A program made the position numbers and the translations under genes. The notes under the pieces are model-generated. The model saw only the letters and a program-made list of their open reading frames with translations. It was not told where the DNA came from and did no database searches. A stretch of DNA of 64,000 bases, taken from NCBI RefSeq assembly GCF_000425425.1, contig NZ_AUDK01000017.1, forward strand, positions 42,801-106,800, in the 5' to 3' direction. Source of the stretch: Flavobacterium daejeonense DSM 17708 (lineage in GTDB: Bacteria; Bacteroidota; Bacteroidia; Flavobacteriales; Flavobacteriaceae). Numbering within the stretch: position 1 is the first letter of the stretch; each line of letters opens with the position of its first letter. Positions 18,258 to 28,500 of this stretch are shown one piece after another.

Positions 18258-18631
18258 AGAAAAAGTGAATAATACTTTAAATTGGTTTAGGCCTAGTATT
18301 GCAATTTGTTTTAAACTTCCTTTAAAAACAAGGGTTTTGGTAATTTGACCCCCTTCAATTTGTATTTTATCCCTGTTCTTCAGTTTACTAAAACTTACTT
18401 TTGAAATAAACAAAATGCATTTTATTCAGGTTAAAATTTATATAAATGAATTTTAATTATTATAAAAATGCAATTGTTTAATTTTTATTGTTAAACCTTA
18501 TAAAATATTTTTTATGTAAAAAAAGACTTCCACTTTTTTTCTGGAGATTTTTAGTTGAATAGAGTTTACCATCAAAAAAAATTCAACTCTCCGGGACGCC
18601 AACAATTATTAACTAACTAAACCAAAAAATT
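18258..18631 (+). promoter_or_regulatory. Promoter region of second susC with candidate HTCS operator
   Basis: The -7 box TACTTTTG (18396-18403) matches TAnnTTTG exactly. The element CCCCCTTCAATTTG...TTTTATCCC (18349-18373) starts 47 bases upstream of it. It resembles the elements before both pectinesterases. No convincing TTG at -33 is present, which fits a promoter that needs an activator. The remaining leader of about 225 bases to susC is AT-rich and holds no gene. Confidence 0.65.
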
Positions 18632-21600
18632 ATGAAGAATTATTTGTCGAAGGACAACTTTGACTTGTTTCAATTTTTGAAGAGAAAAACGCTATTGTTT
18701 TCAATTGCATTTTCTTTAATTGAATTTACAATTAGTGCTAATGTCAAATCTAAAACCATAAATTATTTAAATGGCAGATATACAGAAGTCAATACATTAA
18801 CTGATGTTATTCAAAATGAAATAACAGTAAAAGGTACGGTGGTTGATAGCAATGGCATGGGGGTACCTGGTGTTACAGTACTTTTAAAGGGAACTAAAAA
18901 TAGTGTTGTAACTGATATTGATGGAAAATTTGTAATTGCAAATGTTCCTGCTAATGGTCATCTGGTTTTTTCATTTATAGGAATGGAAACCCGTGATGTA
19001 GCAATAGCAGGAAAAACAACTTTGTCCATAACAATGAAAGATTCAGCAACTGATCTTGACGAAGTAAAGGTAGTTTCTTTTGGATACGGAACGATAAAGA
19101 AAGAAAACCTGTTAGGTTCTGTAGCTTCCATAGGAGCAAAAGAATTATCTAAAATTCCTGTAACGAATGTAGCAGAAGCGATGGCAGGACGATTGGCAGG
19201 TGTAAGTGTACAATCAGTCGATGGTGCTCCTGGTGCCGATATTGTAATTCGCGTGAGGGGAGGAGGATCTATTACTCAGGACAACTCACCTTTATATGTT
19301 GTAGATGGTTTTATAGTGAGTAATATAAATGATATACCACCAAGTGATATTCAGAGTATTGATATTTTGAAAGATGCTGCTACTACAGCTATTTATGGTG
19401 CTCAGGGAGCTAATGGTGTTGTAGTTATTACAACCAAAAAACCTAAAGTTGGAAAAACAACTATAAGTTACAACTCTTACATGCAGTTGTTAAAATTACC
19501 AAAAGACAGAAAATTAGATGTATTGTCACCATACGAATATGTTCAAATGCAATATGAAACGGCAAGAATGAAATCGGATGCTGACGTTCGAAATTTTGAA
19601 AAATATTTTGGAAAATTCGATGATTTAGAACTTTATAAATATAAAAAAGCTAACGACTGGCAAGATGAAGTTTTAGGTAATTCTACTATTTCCAGATATA
19701 ATAATTTAAGTATTTCCGGAGGAAGCGAAAAAACAAAAATGTCTTTGAGCTATACTTCCAATAGAGATCAGGGATTAATGATTGGATCCGGGTTAAATCG
19801 TGATGTACTTAATTTTAAATTAAATCATGAAATCTCTAAAAAATTAAGATTGGATTTATCTTCCAGAATTACAAATTTAGAAGTGGATGGAGCCGGAACT
19901 TCTGGTAGTTCTCAAATTAGAATTAAAAATCTAGTGACATCAAGACCTACAAATGGTATTGCTGATGAATTAGAATTTGATATTGCTAATGTAGATAATG
20001 AAGACGATTATCAGTCATTTATTTTGAATTTGATAAATCCGGTAGATTTAGTAAAGCAGGATTGGAGAAAAAGAACTACAAGAACTTATGTGTTTAATGC
20101 CGGATTATCATGGGATATTTTAGATAATTTAAAGGCACAATCTACAGTAACAACCAGTAGATCTTTTGGAGAAAATTTACGTTTTTATGGTCCTTTGACA
20201 GGTGTAGCGCAACAGGAGGGAAATAGTAGACCATTAGGAACAAAAGATAACTCGGAAGGTTTTTCATATAGAGTATCAAATACTGTAAATTATGATTTTA
20301 AAAATATAGGGGAGCATCAATTAGGAATTTTATTAGGGCAGGAAGTACGTTCCAGTGGTGGAAAATCGCAACATGCCAGAGTGGAGGATTTTAGAGAATC
20401 TATTACTCCTAAAGAAATGTTTGCCTCCATGAATTTAGGGACTTTAATAGAATATAGTACTTATGAAAATACGGATGAAAATTATTATTCTTTCTTTGGA
20501 AGACTAAATTATTCTTTTAAAGACAAATATTTATTTACAGCAACCGCCCGTCGCGATGCCTCAAGTAAATTTAGCAAGGAAAATAATGTTGGTATATTTC
20601 CGGCATTTGCAATAGGATGGAAAATATCTAATGAACCATTTTTTAAAAATTCTAAAATTGTTGATGAATTAAAATTAAGATTGACTTATGGGGAAACAGG
20701 AAATGACAGAATTTCTGCAAACTCAACAAAATTCTTATTTAAATCAGATACTAATAATGGACCTGGTTTTGGAACTAATAATTACAATGTATATTATGGA
20801 ATAAACGGGAATGTATTATTTAATCCGGATTTGATTTGGGAGACAACTATCAACAGAAATGCAGGATTAGATTTCAGATTATTTAATTCAATGATTAATG
20901 GTAGTTTGGATGTTTACAGAAACACAACTAAAGATTTATTATTACAATCTGCTGTTTCTCAAACATCAGGATTTAGTTCACAATGGGCAAATATTGGTAG
21001 TACGTCTAATGAAGGAGTTGAGTTAGCCGTAAATACAAATTTGATTAATAAAAAAGATTTTTCCCTGAATTTTAATTTCAATATAGGAACCAATAAAGCT
21101 AAAATAGTTGCTTTAGATGGTACAACAGAACGTTTTATCCAATCGAACTGGGGTAGTACAGACTTAAAAGACCGAGATGATTATTATTTAAGAGTAGGTA
21201 AGTCGGTTGGTTTAATCTATGGTTATGTTAATGACGGAATGTACACGGTAGATGATTTTGATAGCTATAATGAAAATTCTAAAAGTTATGTTTTAAAAGA
21301 AGGAGTTCCGGATAATAAAGGGATTCTTGGTGTTTCGAGTGTGAAACCAGGATATATGAAATTAAAAGATTTAAATGGTGATGGGAAAATAGATACCAAT
21401 GATAGAAAAGTTATTGGTGATGCTTTACCAAAAGCACAAGGAGGATTTGGATTTACAAGTAATCTGAAAGGTTTTGATATCTCTGCTTTTTTCAATTGGT
21501 CTATAGGTAACGATGTATATAATACAGGTAAAATTGATTATAACCAATTGTATCGTTCTTCCTATGGGAATATGTTAAATTCTATGAATTCTTCAAAACG

Positions 21601-22018
21601 ATTTACTTATATCGACATGGATGGTTCTTATACAGGAACAGCGGGAAGTGTAGTTACAGATTTAGCGCAATTAGCAGAAATGAATCAAGGGAAGACAATT
21701 TGGAGCGGGAACAACTCTTTTGGTGGTTCTACTCCCGTGGTTAGCGATTGGGCAATTGAAGACGGTTCTTATTTAAGATTAAACAACGTGACTATTGGTT
21801 ATACCGTTCCAATGGAAGCCATGAAAAAATTTCTTGTTTCAAGTTTAAGATTTTATGTTACAGGAACCAATTTAGCATTATGGACCAAATATTCAGGTTT
21901 TGATCCTGATGTAAATTCAACCAGAAGTGATGGTTATGCTGCTTTAACACCGGGATTAGATTATTCTTCATATCCGAAAAGTAGAATATTTACTTTCGGT
22001 GTAAATGTTACTTTTTAA
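18632..22018 (+). CDS. SusC-like TonB-dependent outer-membrane receptor (pectin locus)
   Basis: This 1128-residue SusC-type channel has a long N-terminal export region (to about residue 36, TISAN) followed by a further 30-residue spacer before the carboxypeptidase-like domain (VKGTVVDSNGMGVPGV, about 70-150). The plug carries LYVVDGFIVSN and QGANGVVVITTKKP, and the barrel ends GVNVTF. It imports oligosaccharides released outside the cell, with the SusD-like protein as lid. Its SusD partner begins 39 bases downstream. Flanking pectinesterases, PL10 and GH95/GH43 make pectin-derived oligosaccharides the likely cargo. A promoter with a shared operator-like element lies 230 bases upstream. Confidence 0.95.
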   Translation: MKNYLSKDNFDLFQFLKRKTLLFSIAFSLIEFTISANVKSKTINYLNGRYTEVNTLTDVIQNEITVKGTVVDSNGMGVPGVTVLLKGTKNSVVTDIDGKFVIANVPANGHLVFSFIGMETRDVAIAGKTTLSITMKDSATDLDEVKVVSFGYGTIKKENLLGSVASIGAKELSKIPVTNVAEAMAGRLAGVSVQSVDGAPGADIVIRVRGGGSITQDNSPLYVVDGFIVSNINDIPPSDIQSIDILKDAATTAIYGAQGANGVVVITTKKPKVGKTTISYNSYMQLLKLPKDRKLDVLSPYEYVQMQYETARMKSDADVRNFEKYFGKFDDLELYKYKKANDWQDEVLGNSTISRYNNLSISGGSEKTKMSLSYTSNRDQGLMIGSGLNRDVLNFKLNHEISKKLRLDLSSRITNLEVDGAGTSGSSQIRIKNLVTSRPTNGIADELEFDIANVDNEDDYQSFILNLINPVDLVKQDWRKRTTRTYVFNAGLSWDILDNLKAQSTVTTSRSFGENLRFYGPLTGVAQQEGNSRPLGTKDNSEGFSYRVSNTVNYDFKNIGEHQLGILLGQEVRSSGGKSQHARVEDFRESITPKEMFASMNLGTLIEYSTYENTDENYYSFFGRLNYSFKDKYLFTATARRDASSKFSKENNVGIFPAFAIGWKISNEPFFKNSKIVDELKLRLTYGETGNDRISANSTKFLFKSDTNNGPGFGTNNYNVYYGINGNVLFNPDLIWETTINRNAGLDFRLFNSMINGSLDVYRNTTKDLLLQSAVSQTSGFSSQWANIGSTSNEGVELAVNTNLINKKDFSLNFNFNIGTNKAKIVALDGTTERFIQSNWGSTDLKDRDDYYLRVGKSVGLIYGYVNDGMYTVDDFDSYNENSKSYVLKEGVPDNKGILGVSSVKPGYMKLKDLNGDGKIDTNDRKVIGDALPKAQGGFGFTSNLKGFDISAFFNWSIGNDVYNTGKIDYNQLYRSSYGNMLNSMNSSKRFTYIDMDGSYTGTAGSVVTDLAQLAEMNQGKTIWSGNNSFGGSTPVVSDWAIEDGSYLRLNNVTIGYTVPMEAMKKFLVSSLRFYVTGTNLALWTKYSGFDPDVNSTRSDGYAALTPGLDYSSYPKSRIFTFGVNVTF

Positions 22019-22057
22019 AAGTTGAAGCTAATTAATAATTATAATAAAAAAACTATT

Positions 22058-23863
22058 ATGAAGATTATAAAATATATATCAATCTTGGCACTGACATTGT
22101 CTTTGAATGCCTGTTCTGATTTTTTAGATCCGGATTCATTGTCCACATTTGATACTCAATACGTTTTTTCTAATGTAGATGATGCCAGAAAAGCAACAAA
22201 TGCTATTTATCAGCACTTTAGTGAAGATGCATTTAGATCCAGATTGTCTAATAATATGACAGGAAATACCGATATAGAACAAAATTCAGGAACCGGAAGT
22301 ACAGCCCGTTATGAAATTTGGCGTTTAGAAGCCCAAGCTAACAACGGAGACTTAAAAGTGGTTTGGGAAGTTGCTTATAAAGCCATTAGGGATGCCAATA
22401 TTGTGATCGATGGAATTACAAAAAGCGCGGCTTTGAATTCAACAGATATTGCTATCCAAAAAGACATGAAACATTTTTTAGGAGAAGCATATACTTTAAG
22501 AGCCTACTGGTATAGTATGTTAATTTATCATTTTGGAGATGTGCCTTTTTCAAATCAGGCTCCTAAGGCTGGACTTGAATTTAATTTACCTAAGGAAGAC
22601 AGAAATGTGATTCTTTCTTCTGTAATACAGGATTTAATTAATATTGAAGCAGATATGAAATGGGCTGATGAACTTCCTTTTAAGATAGAACAGGTAAATA
22701 GAGAGTATACTTTAGGGATGATTGCCAGACTGGCTTTGCAACGCGGAGGTTATTTTTTGAAACCGGATATGACTATGGACAGAATGGCAGATTATTTAGA
22801 TTATTATGCAATTGCACGTGATTATTCTAAAAAGTTGATGGATTTAAAAGACAGAGAATTACCTACAGATTTTAGACAAGTATTTATGAATGAATCAACA
22901 TTTGTAATTCCAAAAGATGATAGCGATGTTCTTTTTGAAGTTCCGTTTGCAATTGGAGAAGGGGATGTAGCCTGGAATATCGGTATTCGTGTAGATGCCG
23001 GAACACATCTATATGGTTCCGGAAGTAATTATATGAATGTACCGCCAACTTATTATTATTCATTTGATAAAAAGGATATTAGAAGAGATGTTACCTGCGG
23101 ACTGTATTACAGAGATAAAGATTTTAAACAACAAGTAGTGGCTATTGGTTCTATTTCTCAAGGAAAATGGAGCAGAGAATATCTTAATCCTCCACCAGGA
23201 CCGTCAACTAATAAAGGCACTGGAATCAACTGGCCAATGTTACGTTATGCCGATGTTTTATTGATGTATGCTGAGGCTGAGAATGAATTGAATGGTCCTA
23301 CACCTGCAGCAAGAGCAGCATTTGCCCGAGTAAGACAAAGAGCATTTAATCAAGTTGACTGGCCAGAAAAAGTAGATCAATATATAGCTTCCGTTTCAGC
23401 AGGAAAAGCAGCTTTTTTTGATGCCATTGTAGATGAAAGAGCCTGGGAGTTTGGAGGAGAAATGATTCGTAAGTATGAATTAATTCGTTGGAATTTATAT
23501 GATACTAAAATTAATGAAACTGTTGAAGGACTCAAAAAACTGGCAGATGATGCTTATTTAGGATTTGGTGATTTACCGGATTATCTTTACTGGAAATATG
23601 ATGAGAGTGGTAATTTAGTAATATTAAATTCAGATACTAAAGTTGCTGCAGCTCCTGATGACACTTGGAAAAGAGCAAACTGGTTAATTAGTTTACACCG
23701 AACACCAAATGCAACAGATCCATCACCTTACCAATCATGGATAACTACTAACTGGGCTAATTATACAACAGCTCCGGTAAGATATATTATGCCTATTCCA
23801 AGTGTTGCAGTAACTAATAGCCAGGGATTATTGCAAAATGATGGTTACGGATTTAATTTTTAA
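22058..23863 (+). CDS. SusD/RagB-like surface glycan-binding lipoprotein (pectin locus)
   Basis: From the ATG at 22058 the protein has 601 residues with lipobox LNAC (Cys19). The frame extends upstream to a TTG at 22022, but that would bury the lipobox behind 12 extra residues. It has the usual RagB/SusD layout: an N-terminal tetratricopeptide helix region (FSNVDDARKATNAIYQ, EAYTLRAYWYSMLIYHFGDVP) and a C-terminal SusD domain (RYADVLLMYAEAENEL, DERAWEFGGEMIRKYELIRW). It forms the lid of the preceding SusC pore. The beta-helix lipoprotein starts 24 bases after its stop, so susC, susD and that gene form one transcript. Binding specificity is inferred to be pectin from context. Confidence 0.94.
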   Translation: MKIIKYISILALTLSLNACSDFLDPDSLSTFDTQYVFSNVDDARKATNAIYQHFSEDAFRSRLSNNMTGNTDIEQNSGTGSTARYEIWRLEAQANNGDLKVVWEVAYKAIRDANIVIDGITKSAALNSTDIAIQKDMKHFLGEAYTLRAYWYSMLIYHFGDVPFSNQAPKAGLEFNLPKEDRNVILSSVIQDLINIEADMKWADELPFKIEQVNREYTLGMIARLALQRGGYFLKPDMTMDRMADYLDYYAIARDYSKKLMDLKDRELPTDFRQVFMNESTFVIPKDDSDVLFEVPFAIGEGDVAWNIGIRVDAGTHLYGSGSNYMNVPPTYYYSFDKKDIRRDVTCGLYYRDKDFKQQVVAIGSISQGKWSREYLNPPPGPSTNKGTGINWPMLRYADVLLMYAEAENELNGPTPAARAAFARVRQRAFNQVDWPEKVDQYIASVSAGKAAFFDAIVDERAWEFGGEMIRKYELIRWNLYDTKINETVEGLKKLADDAYLGFGDLPDYLYWKYDESGNLVILNSDTKVAAAPDDTWKRANWLISLHRTPNATDPSPYQSWITTNWANYTTAPVRYIMPIPSVAVTNSQGLLQNDGYGFNF

Positions 23864-23887
23864 ATTAATTTAAAGCTTTCAAAAAAA

Positions 23888-25513
23888 ATGAAAAATTTAA
23901 ACAAAAATATATACAGAATAATACTTTTCTTTTTTGGAGTATTATTCCTTTATTCTTGTAGCGAGAATGAAGATATGGTTAAGCAAACCAGGCTTTTTAG
24001 ACCCGTTTTGAATAAGCCCTTAAATTCTATTGATAATACTATTATTGTCAGTATGGCCAAAATGAAATCGGCAATTGCATATAAAGTAGAAATTAGTAGA
24101 GATACTTTTAAAACGGTGATTAAAACTTATGAAGGGAGTAGTAATGAGGTTGTCTTTGACAATTTAGTGTGGAATGCTTCATATCAGGTAAGAGCTATTG
24201 CCTACGCTTCTGACGAACAATATAATAGTAAAATGTCCGAATTAGGAGATATAAAAACGCAACGTTTTCCTTCTATAATGGCAATACCTGTAAGATCAGA
24301 TGTAATTGATACCGGAGCTAAAGTACATTGGGCTACAGTAGATGCCGGAGCAGAAGTGACAGATATTAAAGTTTTTGCTTTTGAAGACGAGTTATTGCAA
24401 ACTCCTTTAGCCAGTTATCCTACTACGGACGATGAAAAACTAAATGGAGAAAAAATCATTTATGGATTAACACCGGGAACCAAATATCAAATTGCCATTT
24501 ATAGTGGTTCAACAGTAAGAGGTTGGGAAGTTTATACTACCAAAGAGCCTTTACCTACTGGACCGGACGTTATTGATTTAAGAGGAACTAATGATCCTGG
24601 TTTGTTAATGAGTGCATTGGCTTCTGCACCCGAAGCTAGTACCATTATTTTGGATGGAAATTATACTTATAACGCTACAGGATTTAGCTTCAGTAAATCT
24701 GTAACTATTAAGAGCGGATATAGTTTTGTACCGGGAGGAGCTAAAATAGCGGTCTCTAGTCAGTTTAAATTTGTAGAAAATTCGAATATTACTTCTGTTG
24801 TTTTTGATGGAGTTTCTTTGTATCAACCATTATCTCCGGGAACAAATCCTTCGGGTTATTTATTTAGCCCTGATAAATCATATACTATTAACGAATTGAA
24901 ATTTGACAATTGTAGAATTTATGATTTTAGAGGTCTTATGAGAAGTAGATCGGGAACTACAGGATTGTTAAATAATTTTATAATTAATAATTCGATTGTT
25001 ACCAATATAAGGGATTATTCTGTTTTAATGAATGAGTCAACATCAGGATTTAATTTTGGAAATATTCTATTCAAAAACTCAACACTTTATAAGTGTCAAA
25101 AATTCCTTGTAAATAAAGCTACAACTCCTGTGACAAGTATAAAAATTGAGGATTGTACTTTTAGTGAAGTAGTTGCTGCTGGTGCCAATTTATTTGAATT
25201 TGCTTCTAATAGTACTGATGGTGTATTTTTTACTAATACAATTATTTCAAGAGGATGGGATTTATCAAATACCCAAGTCTATGCTTTTAACTTTGTTAAG
25301 TCAGGAACTATGGCAGAAACTTCATTTATATTTACTAATACTTATGATACCTCTGATACGGCTTATACAGTTGGTCCTCCATCACCAATTAATTTTAGGT
25401 ATTCAGGAACTTCTACTTCCTTATGGGAAGATTATGCTAATGGAAATTTTGCATTCATTGACTCTGGTTTTGGAGGTTTAAGAGATTGTGGAGATCCGCG
25501 TTGGAGATTGTAA
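23888..25513 (+). CDS. DUF4957/DUF5123-type surface lipoprotein with Fn3 domains and beta-helix
   Basis: This 541-residue lipoprotein has lipobox LYSC (Cys24). Two fibronectin-III-like domains occupy roughly 40-220 (NASYQVRAIAYASD, LTPGTKYQIAIYSG). After VIDLRG at about 225, the rest has the repeats of a right-handed beta-helix (DGNYTYNATGFSF, FDNCRIYDFRG, EDCTFSEV) matching DUF4957 and DUF5123 proteins that recur in Bacteroidota pectin loci. The helix resembles pectate lyases in fold, but no catalytic pattern was recognised. It sits in the usual slot of an accessory surface glycan-binding protein immediately after susCD, so a pectin-binding role is most likely; enzymatic activity cannot be excluded. 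A terminator follows. Confidence 0.82.
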   Translation: MKNLNKNIYRIILFFFGVLFLYSCSENEDMVKQTRLFRPVLNKPLNSIDNTIIVSMAKMKSAIAYKVEISRDTFKTVIKTYEGSSNEVVFDNLVWNASYQVRAIAYASDEQYNSKMSELGDIKTQRFPSIMAIPVRSDVIDTGAKVHWATVDAGAEVTDIKVFAFEDELLQTPLASYPTTDDEKLNGEKIIYGLTPGTKYQIAIYSGSTVRGWEVYTTKEPLPTGPDVIDLRGTNDPGLLMSALASAPEASTIILDGNYTYNATGFSFSKSVTIKSGYSFVPGGAKIAVSSQFKFVENSNITSVVFDGVSLYQPLSPGTNPSGYLFSPDKSYTINELKFDNCRIYDFRGLMRSRSGTTGLLNNFIINNSIVTNIRDYSVLMNESTSGFNFGNILFKNSTLYKCQKFLVNKATTPVTSIKIEDCTFSEVVAAGANLFEFASNSTDGVFFTNTIISRGWDLSNTQVYAFNFVKSGTMAETSFIFTNTYDTSDTAYTVGPPSPINFRYSGTSTSLWEDYANGNFAFIDSGFGGLRDCGDPRWRL

Positions 25514-25540
25514 TAAAATAGTTAGTTTTTAGTTTTTTTT

Positions 25541-25573
25541 GAGGCGTGCTTATTTATATGCATGCCTCTTTTA
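25541..25573 (+). terminator. Terminator closing the second susCD operon
   Basis: Arms GAGGCGTGC (25541-25549) and GCATGCCTC (25560-25568) pair over 9 bp with one G-U. TTTT follows, and a T-run precedes the stem. Confidence 0.75.
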
Positions 25574-25644
25574 ATACTTCCTGAATTTAAAAGATATTAT
25601 TTTAAATAATCGATCTGCTTTTTTGATTGAAAAAAATCTACGAA

Positions 25645-27204
25645 ATGAAAAAAATCATAGTTTTAATTTGTCTGACTTTGTTTGTTTCCTGTTCTAAAGA
25701 TGCTTTAGGAGAAGTACAGGTAAAAACAATTGTCATTAATGGTGATAATTCTCTAACAAGTACACCAAAACAATTAACAGCAACAGTGTTGCCAACAGAT
25801 GCCACAAACAAGGAACTTACTTGGAGTGTTTCTGACCCAAGTGTGGCAGTAATTTCAGAAACCGGACTTTTGACCGGACTTAAAAACGGAACCGTAAAAG
25901 TTACAGCCACTGCCAAAGACGGCTCAGGAAGTAAAGGAGATAAAACCTATACCGTTTCCGGAATAACAACAGCTGCGGTATTGATACAAAGTATTTCCAT
26001 AACCAATGCATCGATTACTAATGGACAACCTTTGCAGTTGACTACTCAAATTAGCCCCGAAAATGCCAGTAACAAAACACTTACTTGGACAACTTCCAGT
26101 CAGGCTATTGCTACTGTAAATGCTGACGGATTATTAACACCAAGATTAAACGGAACGGTTACAGTTACAGCCACAACCACAGACGGAAGCGGAAAAAGTG
26201 CGCAAATTCAGATTACTATTTCAGGAGTGACAGCAACGTATGCCACCACAGTAAGAGGAGAAAGTATTTTATTGTGGCAAAGAAGTAACGGCGGATGGGG
26301 AAAAGCAGTTCCGGATTTAAATGATTACAATTTGGTGCAAACAGATCAACAAAAAGCTACTGCTTTGGCCTCAAAAAATAATACTGATACCACGATAGAT
26401 AATGGTCATGTGGTAACGGAGTTAAGATGGTTATTAGCCGACTATAAAACAACTCAGAATCCTAATTATTTATTAGCAGCCGAAAAAGCCATTGATTATT
26501 TGTTTTTAGCACAATATGCTAATGGTGGCTGGCCACAGTATTATCCGGATAAAAGTGGTTACCGACATCAGATAACCTATAATGATAATGCGATGGCTAA
26601 TGTGATGAATTTGATGTGGGACATTAGTAAAGGAAAAAACAACATGGATTTAGTTAATCCTAACTATAAGAATAAAGCAGTTACCGCTTTTAATAAAGGA
26701 ATCGATATTATTTTACAAACACAGATTTCTTATAAAGGCAAAAAAACAGTTTGGTGCGCGCAGCATGATGAGGTTACTTTACAACCTGCTTTGGCCAGAG
26801 CTTACGAATTACCTTCTTTTAGTGGTTCGGAATCGGTGGGAGTTGTAAAGGTTTTAATGTTGGTTGAACAACCTTCAGCAGCAGTAAAACAAGCCATAAA
26901 GGATGCTATGGATTGGTTTAACGGCGCTAAGTTATTTGATATTACAACTCAAAAAATTACCGATGCTTCTCAACCTACGGGTCAGGATGTCATTGTGGTT
27001 TCTTCTCCCGGAAATGTTATCTGGGCAAGATTTTATGATTTAACAAACAATTTGCCTATGTTTTGCGGACGTGACGGAATTCCAAAAACAACATTGGCAG
27101 AAATTGATAATGAAAGAAGAGTGGGTTATGCCTGGTATGGTAACTGGCCGGCGACTTTAATCAGTACGGATTATCCAAATTGGAAGTCAAAAAACGGGTT
27201 ATAA
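25645..27204 (+). CDS. PL10 pectate lyase with two bacterial Ig-like (BIG_2) domains, lipoprotein
   Basis: This 519-residue protein starts at the ATG at 25645. The frame runs upstream to a TTG at 25627, but the ATG gives a clean lipoprotein signal, LFVSC (Cys16). Two BIG_2 repeats fill about 25-200 (TATVLPTDATNKELTWS, TTQISPENASNKTLTWT). The PL10 catalytic alpha/alpha barrel follows (ESILLWQRSNGGWGKAVP, IDNGHVVTELRWL, GGWPQYYPDKSGYRHQITYNDNAM, REGIP-like GRDGIPK near the end). PL10 enzymes cut polygalacturonate by beta-elimination with calcium. The lipoprotein anchor and Ig spacers would hold the lyase away from the cell surface. It lies between the susCD operon and the second pectinesterase, so de-esterified pectin is the expected substrate. 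Confidence 0.93.
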   Translation: MKKIIVLICLTLFVSCSKDALGEVQVKTIVINGDNSLTSTPKQLTATVLPTDATNKELTWSVSDPSVAVISETGLLTGLKNGTVKVTATAKDGSGSKGDKTYTVSGITTAAVLIQSISITNASITNGQPLQLTTQISPENASNKTLTWTTSSQAIATVNADGLLTPRLNGTVTVTATTTDGSGKSAQIQITISGVTATYATTVRGESILLWQRSNGGWGKAVPDLNDYNLVQTDQQKATALASKNNTDTTIDNGHVVTELRWLLADYKTTQNPNYLLAAEKAIDYLFLAQYANGGWPQYYPDKSGYRHQITYNDNAMANVMNLMWDISKGKNNMDLVNPNYKNKAVTAFNKGIDIILQTQISYKGKKTVWCAQHDEVTLQPALARAYELPSFSGSESVGVVKVLMLVEQPSAAVKQAIKDAMDWFNGAKLFDITTQKITDASQPTGQDVIVVSSPGNVIWARFYDLTNNLPMFCGRDGIPKTTLAEIDNERRVGYAWYGNWPATLISTDYPNWKSKNGL

Positions 27205-27226
27205 GCAAGGTATAAGCGTTCTTTTT

Positions 27227-27280
27227 AATTAGAAAAAGATAGTAAAAAAAGTTATAAAATTTACTTGTCTTTTTCTAATT
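27227..27280. repeat. Long-armed inverted repeat after PL10
   Basis: Perfect 13-bp arms AATTAGAAAAAGA (27227-27239) and TCTTTTTCTAATT (27268-27280) flank a 28-base loop. It may terminate the PL10 transcript or stabilise its 3' end. The arms are almost free of G and C, so activity is uncertain. Confidence 0.5.
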
Positions 27281-27294
27281 ATTCTAAATAGAGC

Positions 27295-27446
27295 AATATG
27301 CCCCCATTCAAATTGTTTTTTATCCCCACTATTTCGATAAAGTAGTTTTTATATTTGTTAAACTAGCAAATATAGCTTATCAAAAAAAATAATTTTGTAA
27401 AGAGAAAATTTTGTATTAACCAACATTAATAAAAATATAAAAAATA
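27295..27446 (+). promoter_or_regulatory. Promoter region of second pectinesterase with candidate HTCS operator
   Basis: The -7 box TATATTTG (27350-27357) matches TAnnTTTG. CCCCCATTCAAATTG...TTTTATCCCC (27301-27327) starts 49 bases before it and is clearly similar to the element upstream of the second susC. No TTG at -33 is seen. The predicted leader is about 83 bases. Confidence 0.65.
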
Positions 27447-28448
27447 ATGATTGCAAAATTTTTGATGGTTTCTGTTTTTTTAACGAATAGTTTTTTTGTT
27501 GAGGCAGCTAGTTATTCCAGAAAAGGTAAAATCCAAATAGAAAAAGTAAAGGCCTATGATATAATTGTTGCTGCTGATGGTACAGCTGATTATAAAACGG
27601 TACAGGAAGCATTGAATTCAGTTGCGCCTCTTAAGACAAAGGAGACTAAAATTTTAATAAAAAATGGCGTTTATAAAGAGAAATTGGAAGTAATCAGGGA
27701 TAAAAACAATATTACTTTAATTGGAGAAAGTAAAGAAAATGTTATCCTTACTTATGATGATTATGCTTCGAAGAAAAATGCTTCAGGAGAAGGTATAGGA
27801 ACATCAGGATCAGCCAGTTTTATTGTTACAGCTGATAATTTTAAAGCTCAGAATATCACCTTCGAAAATTCATCAGGACCTGTAGGTCAGGCAGTCGCCG
27901 TGAGGGTTGATGGGGATAAAATTATTTTTGATAATTGTAAATTTCTGGGTTTTCAGGATACGCTGTATCCTCGTAGTGCCACAAGCAGACAGTATTATAA
28001 AAATTGTTATATAGAAGGAACTGTCGATTTTATTTTTGGAGCTTCAACGGCAGTTTTTGATCAGTGTGAAATTTTTGCAAAAGCAAGAGCTGGTTATTTA
28101 ACCGCCGCCAGCACTTTGGAAAACTCTTGCTATGGTTTGGTATTTTTAAATTGCAAATTGACTACGAATTCAGGAAATAGCAGCTATTACTTAGGAAGAC
28201 CCTGGCGACCTTATGCTAAAACAGTTTTTATTCAATGCGAAATGGCTGCACATATTAAATCGGAAGGCTGGCATAACTGGAGTAAACCGGAAGCAGAAAC
28301 TACTACTTTTTATGGCGAATATCAATCTACAGGAGCAGGAGGAAACACAGCTTCACGTGTGAGTTGGTCCCATTTGTTAACATCAGAACAATTTACTAAA
28401 GAATATACTCTTGCTGCTATTTTTAAAGATTGGGTTCCTGTTTTGTAG
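27447..28448 (+). CDS. CE8 pectin methylesterase, exported (second copy)
   Basis: This 333-residue beta-helix esterase removes methyl groups from homogalacturonan. It has a signal peptide (SFFVEAA, cleaved near residue 21). The active site is intact: Gln148 (GQAVAV), Gln170 and Asp171 (GFQDTLY), nucleophile Asp194 (GTVDFIFG) and Arg251 (LGRPWR). It differs from the first CE8 protein by a longer loop around residues 105-120 (KKNASGEGIG). GH95 follows after 52 bases, so both are likely expressed from the operator-bearing promoter at 27301-27357. Confidence 0.93.
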   Translation: MIAKFLMVSVFLTNSFFVEAASYSRKGKIQIEKVKAYDIIVAADGTADYKTVQEALNSVAPLKTKETKILIKNGVYKEKLEVIRDKNNITLIGESKENVILTYDDYASKKNASGEGIGTSGSASFIVTADNFKAQNITFENSSGPVGQAVAVRVDGDKIIFDNCKFLGFQDTLYPRSATSRQYYKNCYIEGTVDFIFGASTAVFDQCEIFAKARAGYLTAASTLENSCYGLVFLNCKLTTNSGNSSYYLGRPWRPYAKTVFIQCEMAAHIKSEGWHNWSKPEAETTTFYGEYQSTGAGGNTASRVSWSHLLTSEQFTKEYTLAAIFKDWVPVL

Positions 28449-28500
28449 GTTTTAGAAATTAGGAGAGTCAGAAACTTTCATCAAACATAAAGAATAAAAA

